DNA of 64,000 bases, from the NCBI GenBank assembly GCA_013398015.1, contig VZRR01010329.1:875635-939634 (forward strand), in the 5' to 3' direction. Below are positions 1 to 11,430 of this stretch, in pieces; within the stretch, counting starts at the first letter, position 1, and each line of letters begins with the position of its first letter. The DNA comes from Oreocharis arfaki. Taxonomy: Eukaryota > Chordata > Aves > Passeriformes > Paramythiidae. Made by a program: the position numbers and the translations under genes. The notes beneath the pieces were generated by a model. The model was not told the DNA's origin. It did no database searches and was given only the letters and a program-made list of their open reading frames with translations.

Positions 1-363
1 GGCATCTTCCTTGTGTATGGTTGGGTTCCTATGGGCCTAAAACCAGTCTGATTTATAATTGGGTAAAGCAGTGCATCCCAAACTGCAGAAACAAGCAGCA
101 GAAAGACCCAAACTGGCCTGGAGCTGCCAGGAGCATGAGGCAAGGCATAAGGCTTTTTTAAGAATGAGCAAGTACTAGTAGAAATAATGTGACTGGCACA
201 ACAGTAAGTCTTGCTGAGCAGCCATCCCAGTGCAGTGATAAAGCTTCCCCACCGCAGCTGATCTGATCAGATGGTACTGCACACCTTTTATTTAGCCCGT
301 GTAGGCAATGCTGTCCAGTGGGTGTGCTGCGGTCAATGTACAAGGGAGTACCAAAAGGCATGT
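1..363. other. Non-coding flank, nothing recognised
   Basis: Single-copy-looking DNA left of the first LTR. Several frames of 60-80 codons are open on both strands, but none shows a recognisable domain or a splice context. Nothing else was identified. Confidence 0.5.
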
Positions 364-900
364 TGTACTGGTTTTGGCTGGGATGGGATTAATTTTCTTC
401 ATAGCAGCTTGTATGGAGCTATGTTTTGGATTTGTGACCACAACAGTGCTGTTAGTGCATTGGTGTTTTAGCTGTTGCTCAGCAGAGCTTGCACAGCATC
501 ATGGCATTTTGTGCTTTCCATGCTACCTCACCGGCAGGTAAGATGGGAGTGCACAAGTCGTTGGGAGGGGATGCAGTCAGGATGGCCAATCAAAGGGATA
601 TCCCACACCATATGGTGTCATGCTCAGCAATCAAAGTTGGGAGGGAAGCTTGCCAGGGCTGCTGTTGCTTTGGGAACTGGCTGGTCATCAGTCAGCTGGT
701 GGTAAGAGGCTGTTTCTTTGCATCACCTATTGTTCTTGGGTTTGTTTCTGTTCGCTTCATTTTAATTTATTTATTACACTGTCTTTATCTAAACCTACAA
801 GTTCTCTAACTTTTGTCCTTGCAATTGTCTCTGCCATCGCTGTGGGAGAAGTGAGCAAGTAGCTGTGTAGAGTTTAGCTGCCTACCAGGGTTAACCCACA
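364..900 (-). mobile_element. ERVL-like solo LTR, full length
   Basis: Read on the minus strand this 537-bp unit starts TGTGGGTTAACCC and ends AAAACCAGTACA, so it has the TG...CA ends of a retroviral LTR. Both ends and the interior match the plus-strand copy at 31295-31837, which is almost the same length (543 bp). Two overlapping AATAAA signals lie on the minus strand at 766-775, where the R region would be. No internal retroviral genes flank it, so it is a solo LTR left by recombination. The 5-bp flanks (CATGT and ACAGA) do not match, so the target duplication is either decayed or my ends are off by a few bases. The ERVL assignment rests on recalled similarity to bird LTRs beginning GTGGGTTAACCC, not on a search. 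Confidence 0.8.
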
Positions 901-3304
901 ACAGATGCCCAGTCTAGTCTGTACAGCATTATATATTTAAACATCAAGAGATAAATACAGAAGAATTTAGATATGTTTATAGAATGTTTCTATATGTGCT
1001 CTGCTTAGGAAGAAAACCTACTCTCTAAGCAGATAGCTAATGTCTACATATGTAACTGCAAACACTGTGTACTTAAAATACTGGGAGCTAAGGGTTACTG
1101 TAGCCATGTATATTAATCCATAATTAATCCATGCTGCCAGACTGTTAATTTTTCATGGTTAGGAAGAGGCTTTTCTGAGCAGTATAACTTTATCATTGTG
1201 GATATTTGAATTTTGTCTTCCTTTATATATTTTCCCTTTTCCTGTCATGGAAAGAGGAGATAATAGTTCCCATCTGGTAAGAAAAATTTTTGTGCAATAA
1301 TTGTATGGTTTTTGATGGAGTAAAATGAGAATAGGTAGTAAAACAGGAATACAGGTATAATCACTTATAACTTTGTTGTATGTTCTCATCTGAATCCTTT
1401 AGGACCATCATTACTTGTACTCTTCAGAACAAGTTAAAAGATTTCAGAATTTTAATTTCAGTTCATTACAAAAAAAATCCCAAACCTTTACTTTCATTAT
1501 TTACTTACATACTCTGAAAACTCTGTGACTAACTCTGAAGTGCTCCTATATTAGAAGGAAACAAGAAATTTCCCAGATTTCTGCAATTAGAGACTTTTCT
1601 GAGTAAGAGTTGAAAGAAGTCTAGTGAAGTCATCGAGCATGTTTCTGAAGCTGCCAGGCTGGGAAAAGAAGGCTCAAGTTACGCTGCAATTGGTATGGGG
1701 CTGCAGCAGCCTGACACAGTTTTGAATAGCTTTGAGGCTGTTCTAAATGATGTCTGAGACCAAGCTATGCTCTCATGTCAGAGAGACATGAATAACTTCC
1801 TGCTTTCTCAGCTGAATGTTGAGGAATTCTATTAAAGGAAAGAGGAAAAAGTACAGCTTTATTAAAAAAAAAAAGTATAGTTACTACTTCACAAAAAATG
1901 GAGGATAGGTATTCAACTCTGTTTGATGTACAGTATTAACATGTTGATGCCATAACTGAGCTAGGTGTCCTATTGTGCCATATGGACACAGATCTGAAAA
2001 ATGCTACCTGAACAAATCTCTTGCTATCTGAAGAGACAAGATGGGAGGAAAATCAGGATAAAGGAAGTATCATTATTTCCTTTCTAATAACAGATGAAGC
2101 GAGGAGTCTTGTGTTACTCTGAAAATTTCCATACAGCCCAAGGTTGGCACTTGTAGTTTCCAGGTCCGCCTGCTGCTCTCAGCACCACACAGCTCTGGCT
2201 CTGCTGGAGGGCAATGAATGAGGGCTCCATCTTCCCCTGCTGTCACTCCTCCTTGGTACCCCATGCGTTCCCTGTCATTTAACAGGCACAACAATTTTGA
2301 ACTGATACAAAACATGGCCCAGGAAAGAATAAATCTTCTATGTCTTACTTTGTATTGTATATATCCCTAGTGCACCCGTTACTTTAGCTTGGTGACTGCT
2401 GTTGAACAGTAAAAGGAATGTATGCATTTGTTGTTGAATATGGTTAACTTTTCTTGGAGTGTGAGGTTGTTAAATAAAGATTGAGCTGTTAAGAGAGGCA
2501 CTACGTATTTTCATGTCTAAGATCCAACCATGGGTAGAAGAAACTAAATTTTCTCTTCCAAAAGTGCTTACAAAAGTAGCTCTCGACTATTAACCAGGTG
2601 TGACTGAGGCAGTGCTGACTGAATTTTGCAGAGCTTCCAACAATACCCAGTAAGCGGATTCTATCATATTCAGCTCAGTTCAAGTAGGCATCATTTACAT
2701 TTCAGTAGTGTTAGCTGTTTCAGAGCTGATTAATGTTCATTAGAAAAATGTACCATGCTGTGGAGATCATGACAGTCTACTGTGAGAGACATGTCCCTGT
2801 AAGGCAGAAGGAGACAAGTTGAATCTAGTCCAAGAGCCTTGTCAGAAGCTGGAGTGACGTGGAGGAGGAGCCTAATGGTCCTGGGCAGGGAGAATATGAA
2901 TGTCATTTAAGTATCTGTATAATTTTCTATGAATTTCACTCTTGTTGCTCCAAGATAGGTGAACTCTTAGCCTTTTCTGTGTCCCTGAGTGCACCAAATG
3001 TGTTGAGGCAGCTGTATTCTCTCTGCCCTAATTTTATATTAACCTATTTTGCATTAAACTAATATATTAATCACAATTACTGAAGAAACAGCACGTTAAT
3101 CACAAGCTAGGCAAGGGCTGCAGAGAATGGCTGCCTGTTTGGCAGTGCTTGTTCTCAGCGTGCCAGCCCTCTGTACCATTTAAGCCTAACAGCCCAATGC
3201 ATCTAAGTGGTAATCAGGGGACACTTCCAAACCCACCAGAGCCATCTTGTGGCATTTTGAGTAAAAATTGGCTTACAGATGGAGCTGAGGTGTGCTCTCC
3301 AAAA
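901..3304. other. Non-coding DNA, no recognised element
   Basis: AT-rich sequence with scattered stops in all frames. A somewhat more GC-rich patch at about 2120-2270 carries an 80-codon minus-strand frame with no recognisable motif. An A-run sits at 1862-1873. No repeat family was recognised. Confidence 0.5.
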
Positions 3305-4042
3305 CATAGAATCACAGAATCACAGAACAAGCTGAGTTGCAAGGAACTCCCAAGGATCATCAAGTCCAACTCCTGTCCCTGCACAGTCTTGACCCCAGGG
3401 GTCACACCAGATGCCTAAGATTGTTGTCCAAATGCTTCTTAAACTCTGTCAGGCCTGGTGCTGTGACCACTTTCCTGGGGAGCCTGTTCCAGTGCCCAAC
3501 CACCCTCTGGGTGAAGAACCTTCTTCTAATATCCAACCTAAGCCTCCCCTGACACAGCTTCAGGCTATTCCCTTAGGTCCTGTCACTGGTCACCAGAGAG
3601 GAGATTGGTGTCTTTCCCATCTCTTCCTCTCACAAGGAAGTTGTAACTGCAATGAGGTCTCCCCTCAGTGTCCTCCAGGCTGAACAGACCAAGTGACCTC
3701 AGCCATTCCTCATATAGCTTCCCCTCAAGGCCCTTCACCATCTTCATTGCCCTCCTTTGGACACTCTAATAGTTTATATGTTTCTTACATTGTGGTGCCC
3801 AAAATGGCACACAATATTCAAGGTGAGGCTGCTCCAGTGCAGAGCAGAGTGGGACAATGCCCTCCCTTGTCCAGCTGGCGATGCTGTGCCTGATGCCCCC
3901 CAGGACATGGTTGGCCCTCCTGGCTGCCAGGGCACTGCTGGCTCATATTCAGTTTCTGTCAACAGGACCCCCAGATTCCTTTCTGTGGCACTGCTTTCTG
4001 GAATCTCATTCTCCAGTTTGTCCGTATATCCAGGGTTGCATT

Positions 4043-4336
4043 CTACCAGTGCAGAATCTGCCACTTACCCTTGTTGAACTTCATATGGTTGGTGATTGCC
4101 CAGTCCTCTAAGTTTGGCCTCCCTGCCCTTGAGTCAACAGCTTCCCCCAGTTTTGTATTGTCTGTGAATTTGCTCAGTACCGCCTCCAGTGTCATGTCCA
4201 AGTTGTTCATGAAGATGCTGAAGAGCACAGGGCCAAGGATGGAGCCCTGTGGACCCCCACTAGTGGCAGGTTGCCAGTCTGATGTCACCCCAGTCACTAT
4301 AACCCTTTGTGCCTGACCCATGAGCCAGGTGCTCAC
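4043..4336 (-). pseudogene. CR1 reverse transcriptase fragment (dead)
   Basis: A 97-codon open stretch inside the CR1 element matches the middle of the LINE reverse transcriptase (palm region). It contains the SGGPQGSILGPVLF block, which precedes the catalytic loop in non-LTR reverse transcriptases. It also has the downstream residues FTDNTKL where an active enzyme has F/Y-A-D-D-T-K-L, so one of the two catalytic aspartates is replaced by Asn. The frame starts and ends at stops or shifts within the LINE. It has no promoter of its own and is not a host gene. Confidence 0.85.
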
Positions 4337-5385
4337 CCATCACATTTGATGAATGCTGGACATTTTATTCAGAAGGATATTATGAGAGTATTGAAAGCTT
4401 TACTGTAATCCTAGAAGATTACATCAGTTGGCTTCCCTTGGTCAGCTGTGTGGGTTATCTTGTCATAAAAGGAAATCAGGTTTGATAAGCAGGACTTTCC
4501 TCTCATGAAGGCAGACTGGCTGTGACCAGTGGCTGCATTGTCTTTCAGGTGTTTTTCAATACCTCCCAGAATAATCGTTCCCATAATTTTACCAGGCACT
4601 GAAGTGAGACTGACAGGTCTGTAGTTTCCACGGTCCTCATTCTGTCCCTTCTTAAAAATTGGGACAACATTTGCCAGCTTTAAGTCGGCTGGGACCTCTC
4701 TGGATTCCCAAGACCACTCAAAAAATCATCAAGAGAGGTTTTACAATTACATCAGCTAGGTCTTTGAGAATTCTTGGATGGATATTATCAGGTCCCATAG
4801 ATTTGTAGGGATCCAGCTAGAACAACAGATCCCACACAATTTCAGTGTTGACTGGGAGTTATCATTCTCGCAGTCATGGTCCTACAGCTCAGGGCACTGA
4901 GACCCCCTTGGTCTGTCATCCGTGTTGAGGACAGAGGCAAAGAATGTGTTTAACACCTCTGCCTTGTGCATGTCCCTGTTTCTGAGGTGACCATCCACAT
5001 CCTGTACTGAAGTGGTGTTATTTTTACACCGCTTATTGCCATCAATATATTTGAAAAAAAATCTTTGATTGTCTCCCACAGTTCTGTCACCCTGAACCCA
5101 GCTGAGCTTTGGCTACGTGAATTTTCTCCCTCCAGTGGCAAGCAGCAGCTCTGTATTCTTCCCATGTCACCTGATCTTGCTTCCACTGGGCATATACCTT
5201 CCTTTTCTGCCTTACTTCCAAGAGAAGAATCCTGTTCAGCCAAGCCAGCCTTCTGCCTCATCTGCTTGACTTACGACATTTTGAAATTGCCTGCTCCTGT
5301 GCCCTTTGGAGGTGATGGTTAAAAAGTGACCAGCACCAATGGATCCCAGCACCTGCAAAAGCATTTTCCCAGGGGACTTTAGTCA

Positions 5386-5892
5386 CTAGTTCCCTGAGCA
5401 GCCAGAATTCTGCTCTCCCCTTGTCCACAATTGAAGATTTGCTGGCACTTTTCCTCCTGTCAACAGAGATTTTAAATTCCATTGCTTCATGGTTGCAGTG
5501 GCCAAGAGGCCGCCGATCTCCACTTTGCTTGTGAGATCCTCTCTGTTGACAAGCAGCAGGTCAAGGAGGGCATCTTTCTGAGTTGGCTTCCTTAGGGCCT
5601 GGACCATAAAGTTGTCATTCAGGTGTTTTAGGAATCTTGTGATCCATGTTGTACCAGATGTATGATGCTCCCTGTTAATTTCTAGCAATTTGAAGTCCCC
5701 CAGAAGGACAAGGGCAGTTGGCTTGGAAGCGTCCCTTAGCTCTTCAAAGGATAATTCCTTGGTGTCATCGTCCTGGCTGGGAAGTCTATAGTGGACTCCC
5801 ACGATGACATCCACATTATTTGTTTGCCCCTTGATTCTTACCCAGAGGCTCTCTGGGTAGCTGTGCCGTTCCCAGCTTTGAGCTCCATACAT
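5386..5892 (-). pseudogene. CR1 endonuclease-domain fragment (dead)
   Basis: A 168-codon frame carries the C-terminal half of the CR1 apurinic-like endonuclease. It shows ESLWVRIKG, a VGVHYRLPSQDDD block, LLGDFKLLEINREHH (active copies have GDFNLPDI) and LLDLLLVNREDL. The sequence continues 5' in another frame with a GVALYV-like stretch near 5910-5930, which shows a frameshift. The Asn of the GDFN motif is Lys, consistent with loss of activity. This is an ordinary LINE relic and the longest uninterrupted LINE frame in the window. Confidence 0.85.
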
Positions 5893-6199
5893 TCTAATCC
5901 TTCTATCACATACAGTGCCACCCCTCTGCCTCTTCCGCCTTGCCTATCCTCCTGAAGAGCCTGGAACTGTCCAAGAGGGCACTCCAGTCACAGGACTCAT
6001 CCCACCAGTTTCCACTTAATGCCAGTGATGTCAAATATCTGGGACTAGGCCAAAGCCTTGAGCTCCTCTTGTTTGTGCCTCATGTTGCATGCATAAGCAT
6101 AGGAGGTGGTTACATTATAGCATTTTATGATGGTTTAATGATGCCTTTTGTAAATTTAATTTTGAGACCTTGCTCCTCATTTTTAAAATGTTTTGGAGT

Positions 6200-6365
6200 T
6201 GATGGGGTTTTTTTTTGTTTGTTTTTGTTTTTGTTTTTTGTGTTTGTTTTTTTTTGTTGTAGAAAACCAGACCGAGTTAGGGTCAAAACTAAATTAGGTT
6301 GGGTTTTTTTTTTTTTGTTGGATTTTTTTTTTGTTTGTTTGTTTTTTTGTTTTGTTTTGTTTTTT
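6200..6365. repeat. T-rich low-complexity tract
   Basis: Long T runs are interrupted by single G residues (TTTG-type units) at 6207-6260 and 6309-6365, with about 45 bases of mixed sequence between them. The tract lies just beyond the 5' end of the CR1 copy. Open frames across it on both strands are artefacts of the low complexity. Confidence 0.9.
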
Positions 6366-8520
6366 GTCTCAGGAAGTTTATATGAAATGGTGGATAAGGC
6401 CCTATGAGACCACAAATGCACTCACTTAATTTCTGTATTTGATTTCCTGTATGAAATTAGGAAATTGTGTTGTCTTTATCACTGATTAAGGTAAGTTGAA
6501 GCTGAATTACTTTCTCAAATCAATAGGGTATTCTTCAAGAAGTTAGCATGATTGCTGGCATAATTTTGGAAGGACTTCCTTATGTTGCCTATGGAAATCT
6601 TTCTGAGCAAACATGGTTTAATTCTATAGTTCTGTCACTCAGTATCCAATACTCAAAACCCATGTGTCCAGGACAAAGGCTGGAAAACCTTTTTTATTGC
6701 TGTTTGTGAAAATAACAGGTTTTGATGCAAGGTGACTTGTTGATGGAAGGTGACTAAAAAGCTTCTAAATTTGGGTCTGAACAGTATTTTGCCAAGTTGT
6801 AGGCACAGAATAGTAGAAACAAAAGGAGAATGGTACATTTGTGCGTTAGCTCTGTACCAACAGTAATTTTGGCCCTGGTAAGCAATGTTTTGAACCAAAG
6901 GAATCTTGTCACTAGCAAAAATACCCAAGTTCAAGTTTGAAGGCATAGGAATAGAACCAATTCCTTGCTATACACAGAACCTCTTACTTACTTAACCTCT
7001 GCCGTTATATTAACAGGCTGCATCTTATCAACAAAAGTCTTCCTTCTAGTTTTCACTTGCACACTACTGGTAAGATGGTCCAGCTGTACACCAAAGTATT
7101 TATCTTCAAGAAAATTGTATTGTGTCTGCAGTGTGTTCAGATCTGCTTGGATATGAGTTAAAACCATGCATTTGTGACATAAGAGCAAGATAAAATGTCA
7201 AATCAAATCAGTATGGTCTACTGCATTGTAAATGCCTAATATTGTATTTTCTCTGGGTTAATAGAATGTACACAGATTGAAGATTTGTTTAGAATCATAG
7301 AATCATCAAATATATGTCAGCAGCATTTAGGGTGATGAGCTCAGAATGTTCTGTACTATAGATATCTTCATTTGGTCAGTGAATTCTAGCAGTCTCCAAA
7401 ATCTGAGAGGTGAAATACTTGGTCTAGTAGGCTGTTGAATGCTTGGCTTCATTTGCCAGCAGTAGTTTACAAAACATTCTCTTCAACATTTTTAAAGCTA
7501 CTACTACTTTTTTTTGCTTAGAGGAACCATTTGTATGGAATATCAGTGGTTATAATGGGCAGTGCTTTTGTCTATACCAGACTGAGAATTGAAAGCAGTG
7601 GCAATATAATTGAGAGGCTATATGATTAAAGGTTAGGAGAGAAAGCATGTTTTTATATGGTCTTTGCTTTATCTGTTCTGTGAATAGAGACTAGTGGATT
7701 GATTACTTGCTACTTTACCTTTTGTATGTATATTTACACCTATTAAAAGGCTAAAAATTAAAGCCATATTTCTTTCAGTGTTCTAATTGCACAGATGCAG
7801 GTGTCCAGACCGCTGTCTCTCATGCACATACATAAATGCTTAAGGAGTACCTTTAATTACAACATGACAAAGAAAAGCTGCGTTCTAGTGGCATCACGAG
7901 TTTGATTAGAAAGCAAAAGCTTCTGCTTATAATTGTTTCTATTAAGATCTGTACATTTTTCGCATTTAGGGCACCAAGAACTACATGGGGATTAAAGCAT
8001 GCCTTTTAAATAGTTTGTAACCTGCTTGTTCTATTACATAAATTGACTTCCAACACTATAAGTTTATGAGGAAATGGGTTTTAGTTTTTTGGATTGTTTT
8101 GGTTCTCAATGAACATTTAAAACTTGGATAAGATTTCTGTAGTAACCAAATTATATTTCATGCCATGTAAACAAAGTTGTAAAGAGTCGTCCATTACGTG
8201 TAGCTCTGGTGGTAGCAACATAAAGCTAATATCAGTAAATGAGGGAATGGGAAATCAGTTGCCTTCTCTTTCTAGCATGCAATCAGAGTAAGCGCTTCTG
8301 TGATGGGCAATTACCCTAACTGCCTGCCTAAAGCAGCAGCGAGTTGCATGATCAGTCCAATGCACAAGATTATACCCTCCCCACTACTTAATGAAGAAAT
8401 TCAGTCTGCACTGATCGCTATCATATAATTCCAGTGTACTGCTTTTAAATTTGTTAAGAAGCAAAAAAAGTACTAAGATAACCCAGTTGGAAAGCAATAG
8501 GATAAATAATATTTCAGTTA
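6366..8520. other. Non-coding DNA, no recognised element
   Basis: AT-rich unique-looking sequence. AGAATCATAGAATCATC at 7291-7308 resembles a CR1 tail, but no CR1 body follows it. No exon, RNA gene or repeat family was recognised. Confidence 0.5.
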
Positions 8521-8634
8521 TCACAGAACTGCCCAGGCTAGAAGGGACCTTTAGAAGATCATCTGGTCCAACCTTTTGTGGGAAGGGGAGCCTCAATGAG
8601 ACTGTGTAATGCCCTGCTGAATTGCATCTTGAAA
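8521..8634 (-). mobile_element. CR1 LINE 3'-end fragment
   Basis: The plus strand reads TCACAGAA...CTAGAAGGGACCTTTAGAAGATCATCTGGTCCAACC, the reverse complement of the final part of the CR1 3' UTR. Only about 110 bp is recognisable and the octamer tail is nearly gone, suggesting an old copy. It has the same orientation as the other CR1 copies here. Confidence 0.85.
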
Positions 8635-10979
8635 ACAAGAACTCAAATGTTGAATTCCTATTGCCTGTAGCACAGAGTGATATTGTGATGGCTCAGAATC
8701 AGACTGTAAAAGCTTTCTCTTTCTGTTGAAAAATGCCAGATATATTAATTTATTTCCATTAATTTTATTTAACAGATTTGACTTTTCTCTAGTTGAAATA
8801 GGTAGAAAAAATTAAAATGTGATGCTTTAAAAAATTTATAATACAGGATATCTCCTTCTAGTTGTGGTATTTCTAGCAAAATGAAATCATGAGCATTCCT
8901 AATCCTTTGTTTCAGTCCATGCTGTTTAGTAATCTGTGAGGGAAGAAAGCCAAATAAACAGCTGGCATGTTTTAGCAGTTACTACCAGCTTCTCTCTTGG
9001 CTGTCTCTGTCGAATATGAGGGATTGCCTGGTGAATTTAAAGGCAGGGCTGAGTGCCACACATTCTCATCTTGTACTTTGACTCTGCTGTTACATTGAGC
9101 ATTTCTGGCACAAAGGAACTCTACAAGCAGTGTGGCTGCTCCTTGATAGGAGAGACTGAACCCTCTCCAGGGCCAAATATGCCCTGTGACACCAACTCCT
9201 TATAAAGACTCTCACAATCCTTCACAGTTCCGCTTCTAGTGTAGGGCCTCTGCCTCTGGCCATAGTCGCTGAAGTAAATACATGCTAACATGAGAAAAGT
9301 AACATCCCTCTGTATCTCAAAAGGGCAAAGGCATTGTGCACTTTTTGTGTGATGATGACTTGAACATAAAGTGGATATCGGTCATGGTGATGAACAACAG
9401 GTGGTGGGGATTCAATATGAAATATTGCAATGAAGAAGTTTGTTTCACTTCTGAGAATGACTTTTCCAATGAGGAAAAATTCACACTTAGTAAATATTCA
9501 TGAATTAGTTTGCGTTGTAATTGCAGTCAACAGAGCATTTGCACAGTGCAGCAATATGCAGACTCTTACTGATTATTTTAATTCTATCTTCCATAATTTC
9601 TATTTTAATGTTATCAGTTTCAGTCTGTAGAAATTGAGAAGATCAATACTACTTTATAGCCTCAGTGTGGTTTTAAAAAACCTCACCAATTTTGAATTAA
9701 TGAACACCAATCAATTGCACATGATTAATTTTCATAATCCTATTCCTATCTGAGAGTATTTTATCTCCCTTTATTTGTATTCTTCTGTCACTATCTCGAC
9801 TTGTGTTTTCATTTCCCTTCACAAGTAGCTAGTATTGAGTTACACACTGATGTGAAATCAACTCCACCCTTTGAGAAGGGAAGTGCTACTCTGAATTTAT
9901 AATCATTTGTATTTATTAGTGAATACAAATTTACAGAAGTTGCTTAATTGAATTCACTAAAAAGTCTCTTTGTTCAGCAGGTGTTACAGGTTTGTATCAT
10001 GGTTAGCATGAGGAGGTTCCATGTCTCACTCTGACATCTAGTTGGTGCTGTAAAATGTGCACATTAAGCTACGAGGTTTAACAAAGCCTGAGTATTACCA
10101 TTGGAGTGCTCAACTCTGTTTGGCTGAGGGTCTGTTTTCAATTTTTATGGCAAACTTTTTCACACAGCATTTCATATTTCTGGAAATTTGTTTTTATTTT
10201 AAAATCTTGCTTGTAATGCAGTGCAAAATGCTGTGATCCTTGATCTCAATTTTGTCTTCCTGGTCTTTATGTCATCAATGATCTCTAGATAACTGCATGT
10301 CTTTTTGTAACTCATTCAGACATCAACATAATGACTAAAGTCTTATGCCCAGCATAAATTTTAAATGTAAAATTTATGTTAAAAAATGTAAAATTTATGT
10401 AAATTTTCAGCTCAGGGTTACTGTTTTCTTTAATTTAAGTCACACAGTTAAATATAGGTGTCTCTATATTTCTTTGTCAGATTCTGAGTCTGGTGCAAGT
10501 GTCCATACTCTTACATATATATTGTCTTCAGTTTGTGCTGGGTGAATACCATACTTGTTAGTACATCAACTGAATTGCAGTTACACTTCAGAATATTACC
10601 AAGCAGTGCATGCATATAGGTGCATACAATACCTTTCTATGTAAAGGTTTTAAAGACACAGGTAATCATTTTTTAATTTGATAGTTTTGTTACCTAAACC
10701 CTCTCTTAATTCTAAGTGTTAGATTCTTATCACATGTCTGTATACACAAGGTTAATCTACAAAGTTATAGCTTCATTTAGATATGCAGTGTGAAAATACT
10801 GGTTTCTACAGCCAGTGCTCAGAGTCTGGCTTATTCAGGGCTGCCTACTCTTTGTACCCTAATCCACAACTGTTCTAAACTCTTTTGCCTGTAAATCTCC
10901 TTTAACCCATCTCTCAACCCCTGATGAACACTGTTAAGTGTGGTAAGTCATCTGCCTTTTCTGTTGATGGTAATAAATT
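8635..10979. other. Non-coding DNA with a small tandem repeat
   Basis: AT-rich sequence with no recognised gene. At about 10364-10400 the unit ATGTAAAATTTATGT occurs twice in tandem, separated by a short A-rich spacer. Frames such as 9430-9630 and 10345-10545 show no domain and sit in AT-rich DNA. Confidence 0.5.
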
Positions 10980-11430
10980 TATTTCCCAGCTTAATTAAAA
11001 TGTACATATACAGTACCTTTCTGAATGCTGGGATACAGGCCATCCAATACTAGAATCGTATATTCTTTTTCACTGACTGATTCCTTTTTACTTATTCTGG
11101 TGTCACTCTTAATTTCATTAATTTTTCATTTTCTGCCTCCAGGAAACTTCTCTCTGTTTCTGGCATGTTTCCCTCTTTCTCCCTAGTGAACATACTTGAG
11201 ACAAAGAAATCTTTTAGCTTTGCAGTACTCTGTGCCTCATCTGTCAGCAACTTGCCTCCATCCGTCACACCAAGAGACTACAGTCTCCCTCAAAATCTCC
11301 TGATCCTTATCTATTTGTAAAACCTCTTGTTTGTCCTTATATCATTGACTAGAATAGTTTTTTTAAAATTCCTTTTTACTGTGGTGCTTTTTGTTTTTAC
11401 TGTTTCAACAGATGTCTCAATTATAGCAAT
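10980..11430 (-). mobile_element. Probable ancient CR1-like LINE relic
   Basis: On the plus strand the stretch from about 11190 (GTGAACATACTTGAGACAAAG) through 11310-11350 (TTTGTAAAACCTCTTGTTTG, then TCCTTATATCATTGACTAG) follows the layout of antisense CR1/L3-like ORF2, between the endonuclease and reverse transcriptase. The same region of the long CR1 at 4915-5085 shows a comparable order of blocks (GAGGACAGAGGCAAAGAATG, then the 'ATATATTTGAAAAAAAATCTTTGATTGTC' area). Divergence is high and no frame survives. The edges are guesses. A profile search against amniote CR1/L3 consensuses would settle the call. Confidence 0.45.

Larger units (their letters stand above)
3305..6112 (-). mobile_element. 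CR1 LINE, long 5'-truncated degenerate copy
   Basis: The plus strand opens with two copies of the octamer-like AGAATCAC, the reverse complement of the (ATTCTRTG)n tail that ends avian CR1. The 3' UTR follows, and then, reading leftward on the minus strand, broken ORF2. Endonuclease remnants at about 5386-6050 include LVLLGDFK (family usually GDFN), LDLLLVNRE and an upstream ITETWW-like stretch. Reverse-transcriptase remnants at 4043-4336 keep SGGPQGSILGPVLF, but the catalytic F/YADD box reads FTDN. Many frameshifts and stops separate these pieces, so the element is dead. Of the CR1 copies here it keeps by far the most of ORF2. The 5' edge near 6112 is where similarity fades and is approximate. 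CR1 does not normally leave clear target duplications, and none was seen. Confidence 0.93.

Noticed and set aside
5940..6407. 155-codon plus-strand frame with long Phe/Val runs
   Set aside because: It is a chance frame running from antisense CR1 into the T-rich tract; the hydrophobic run is just translated poly-T.
7291..7308. AGAATCATAGAATCATC, resembling a CR1 tail
   Set aside because: No CR1 3'-UTR sequence follows on either side, so two octamer-like units alone are not enough.
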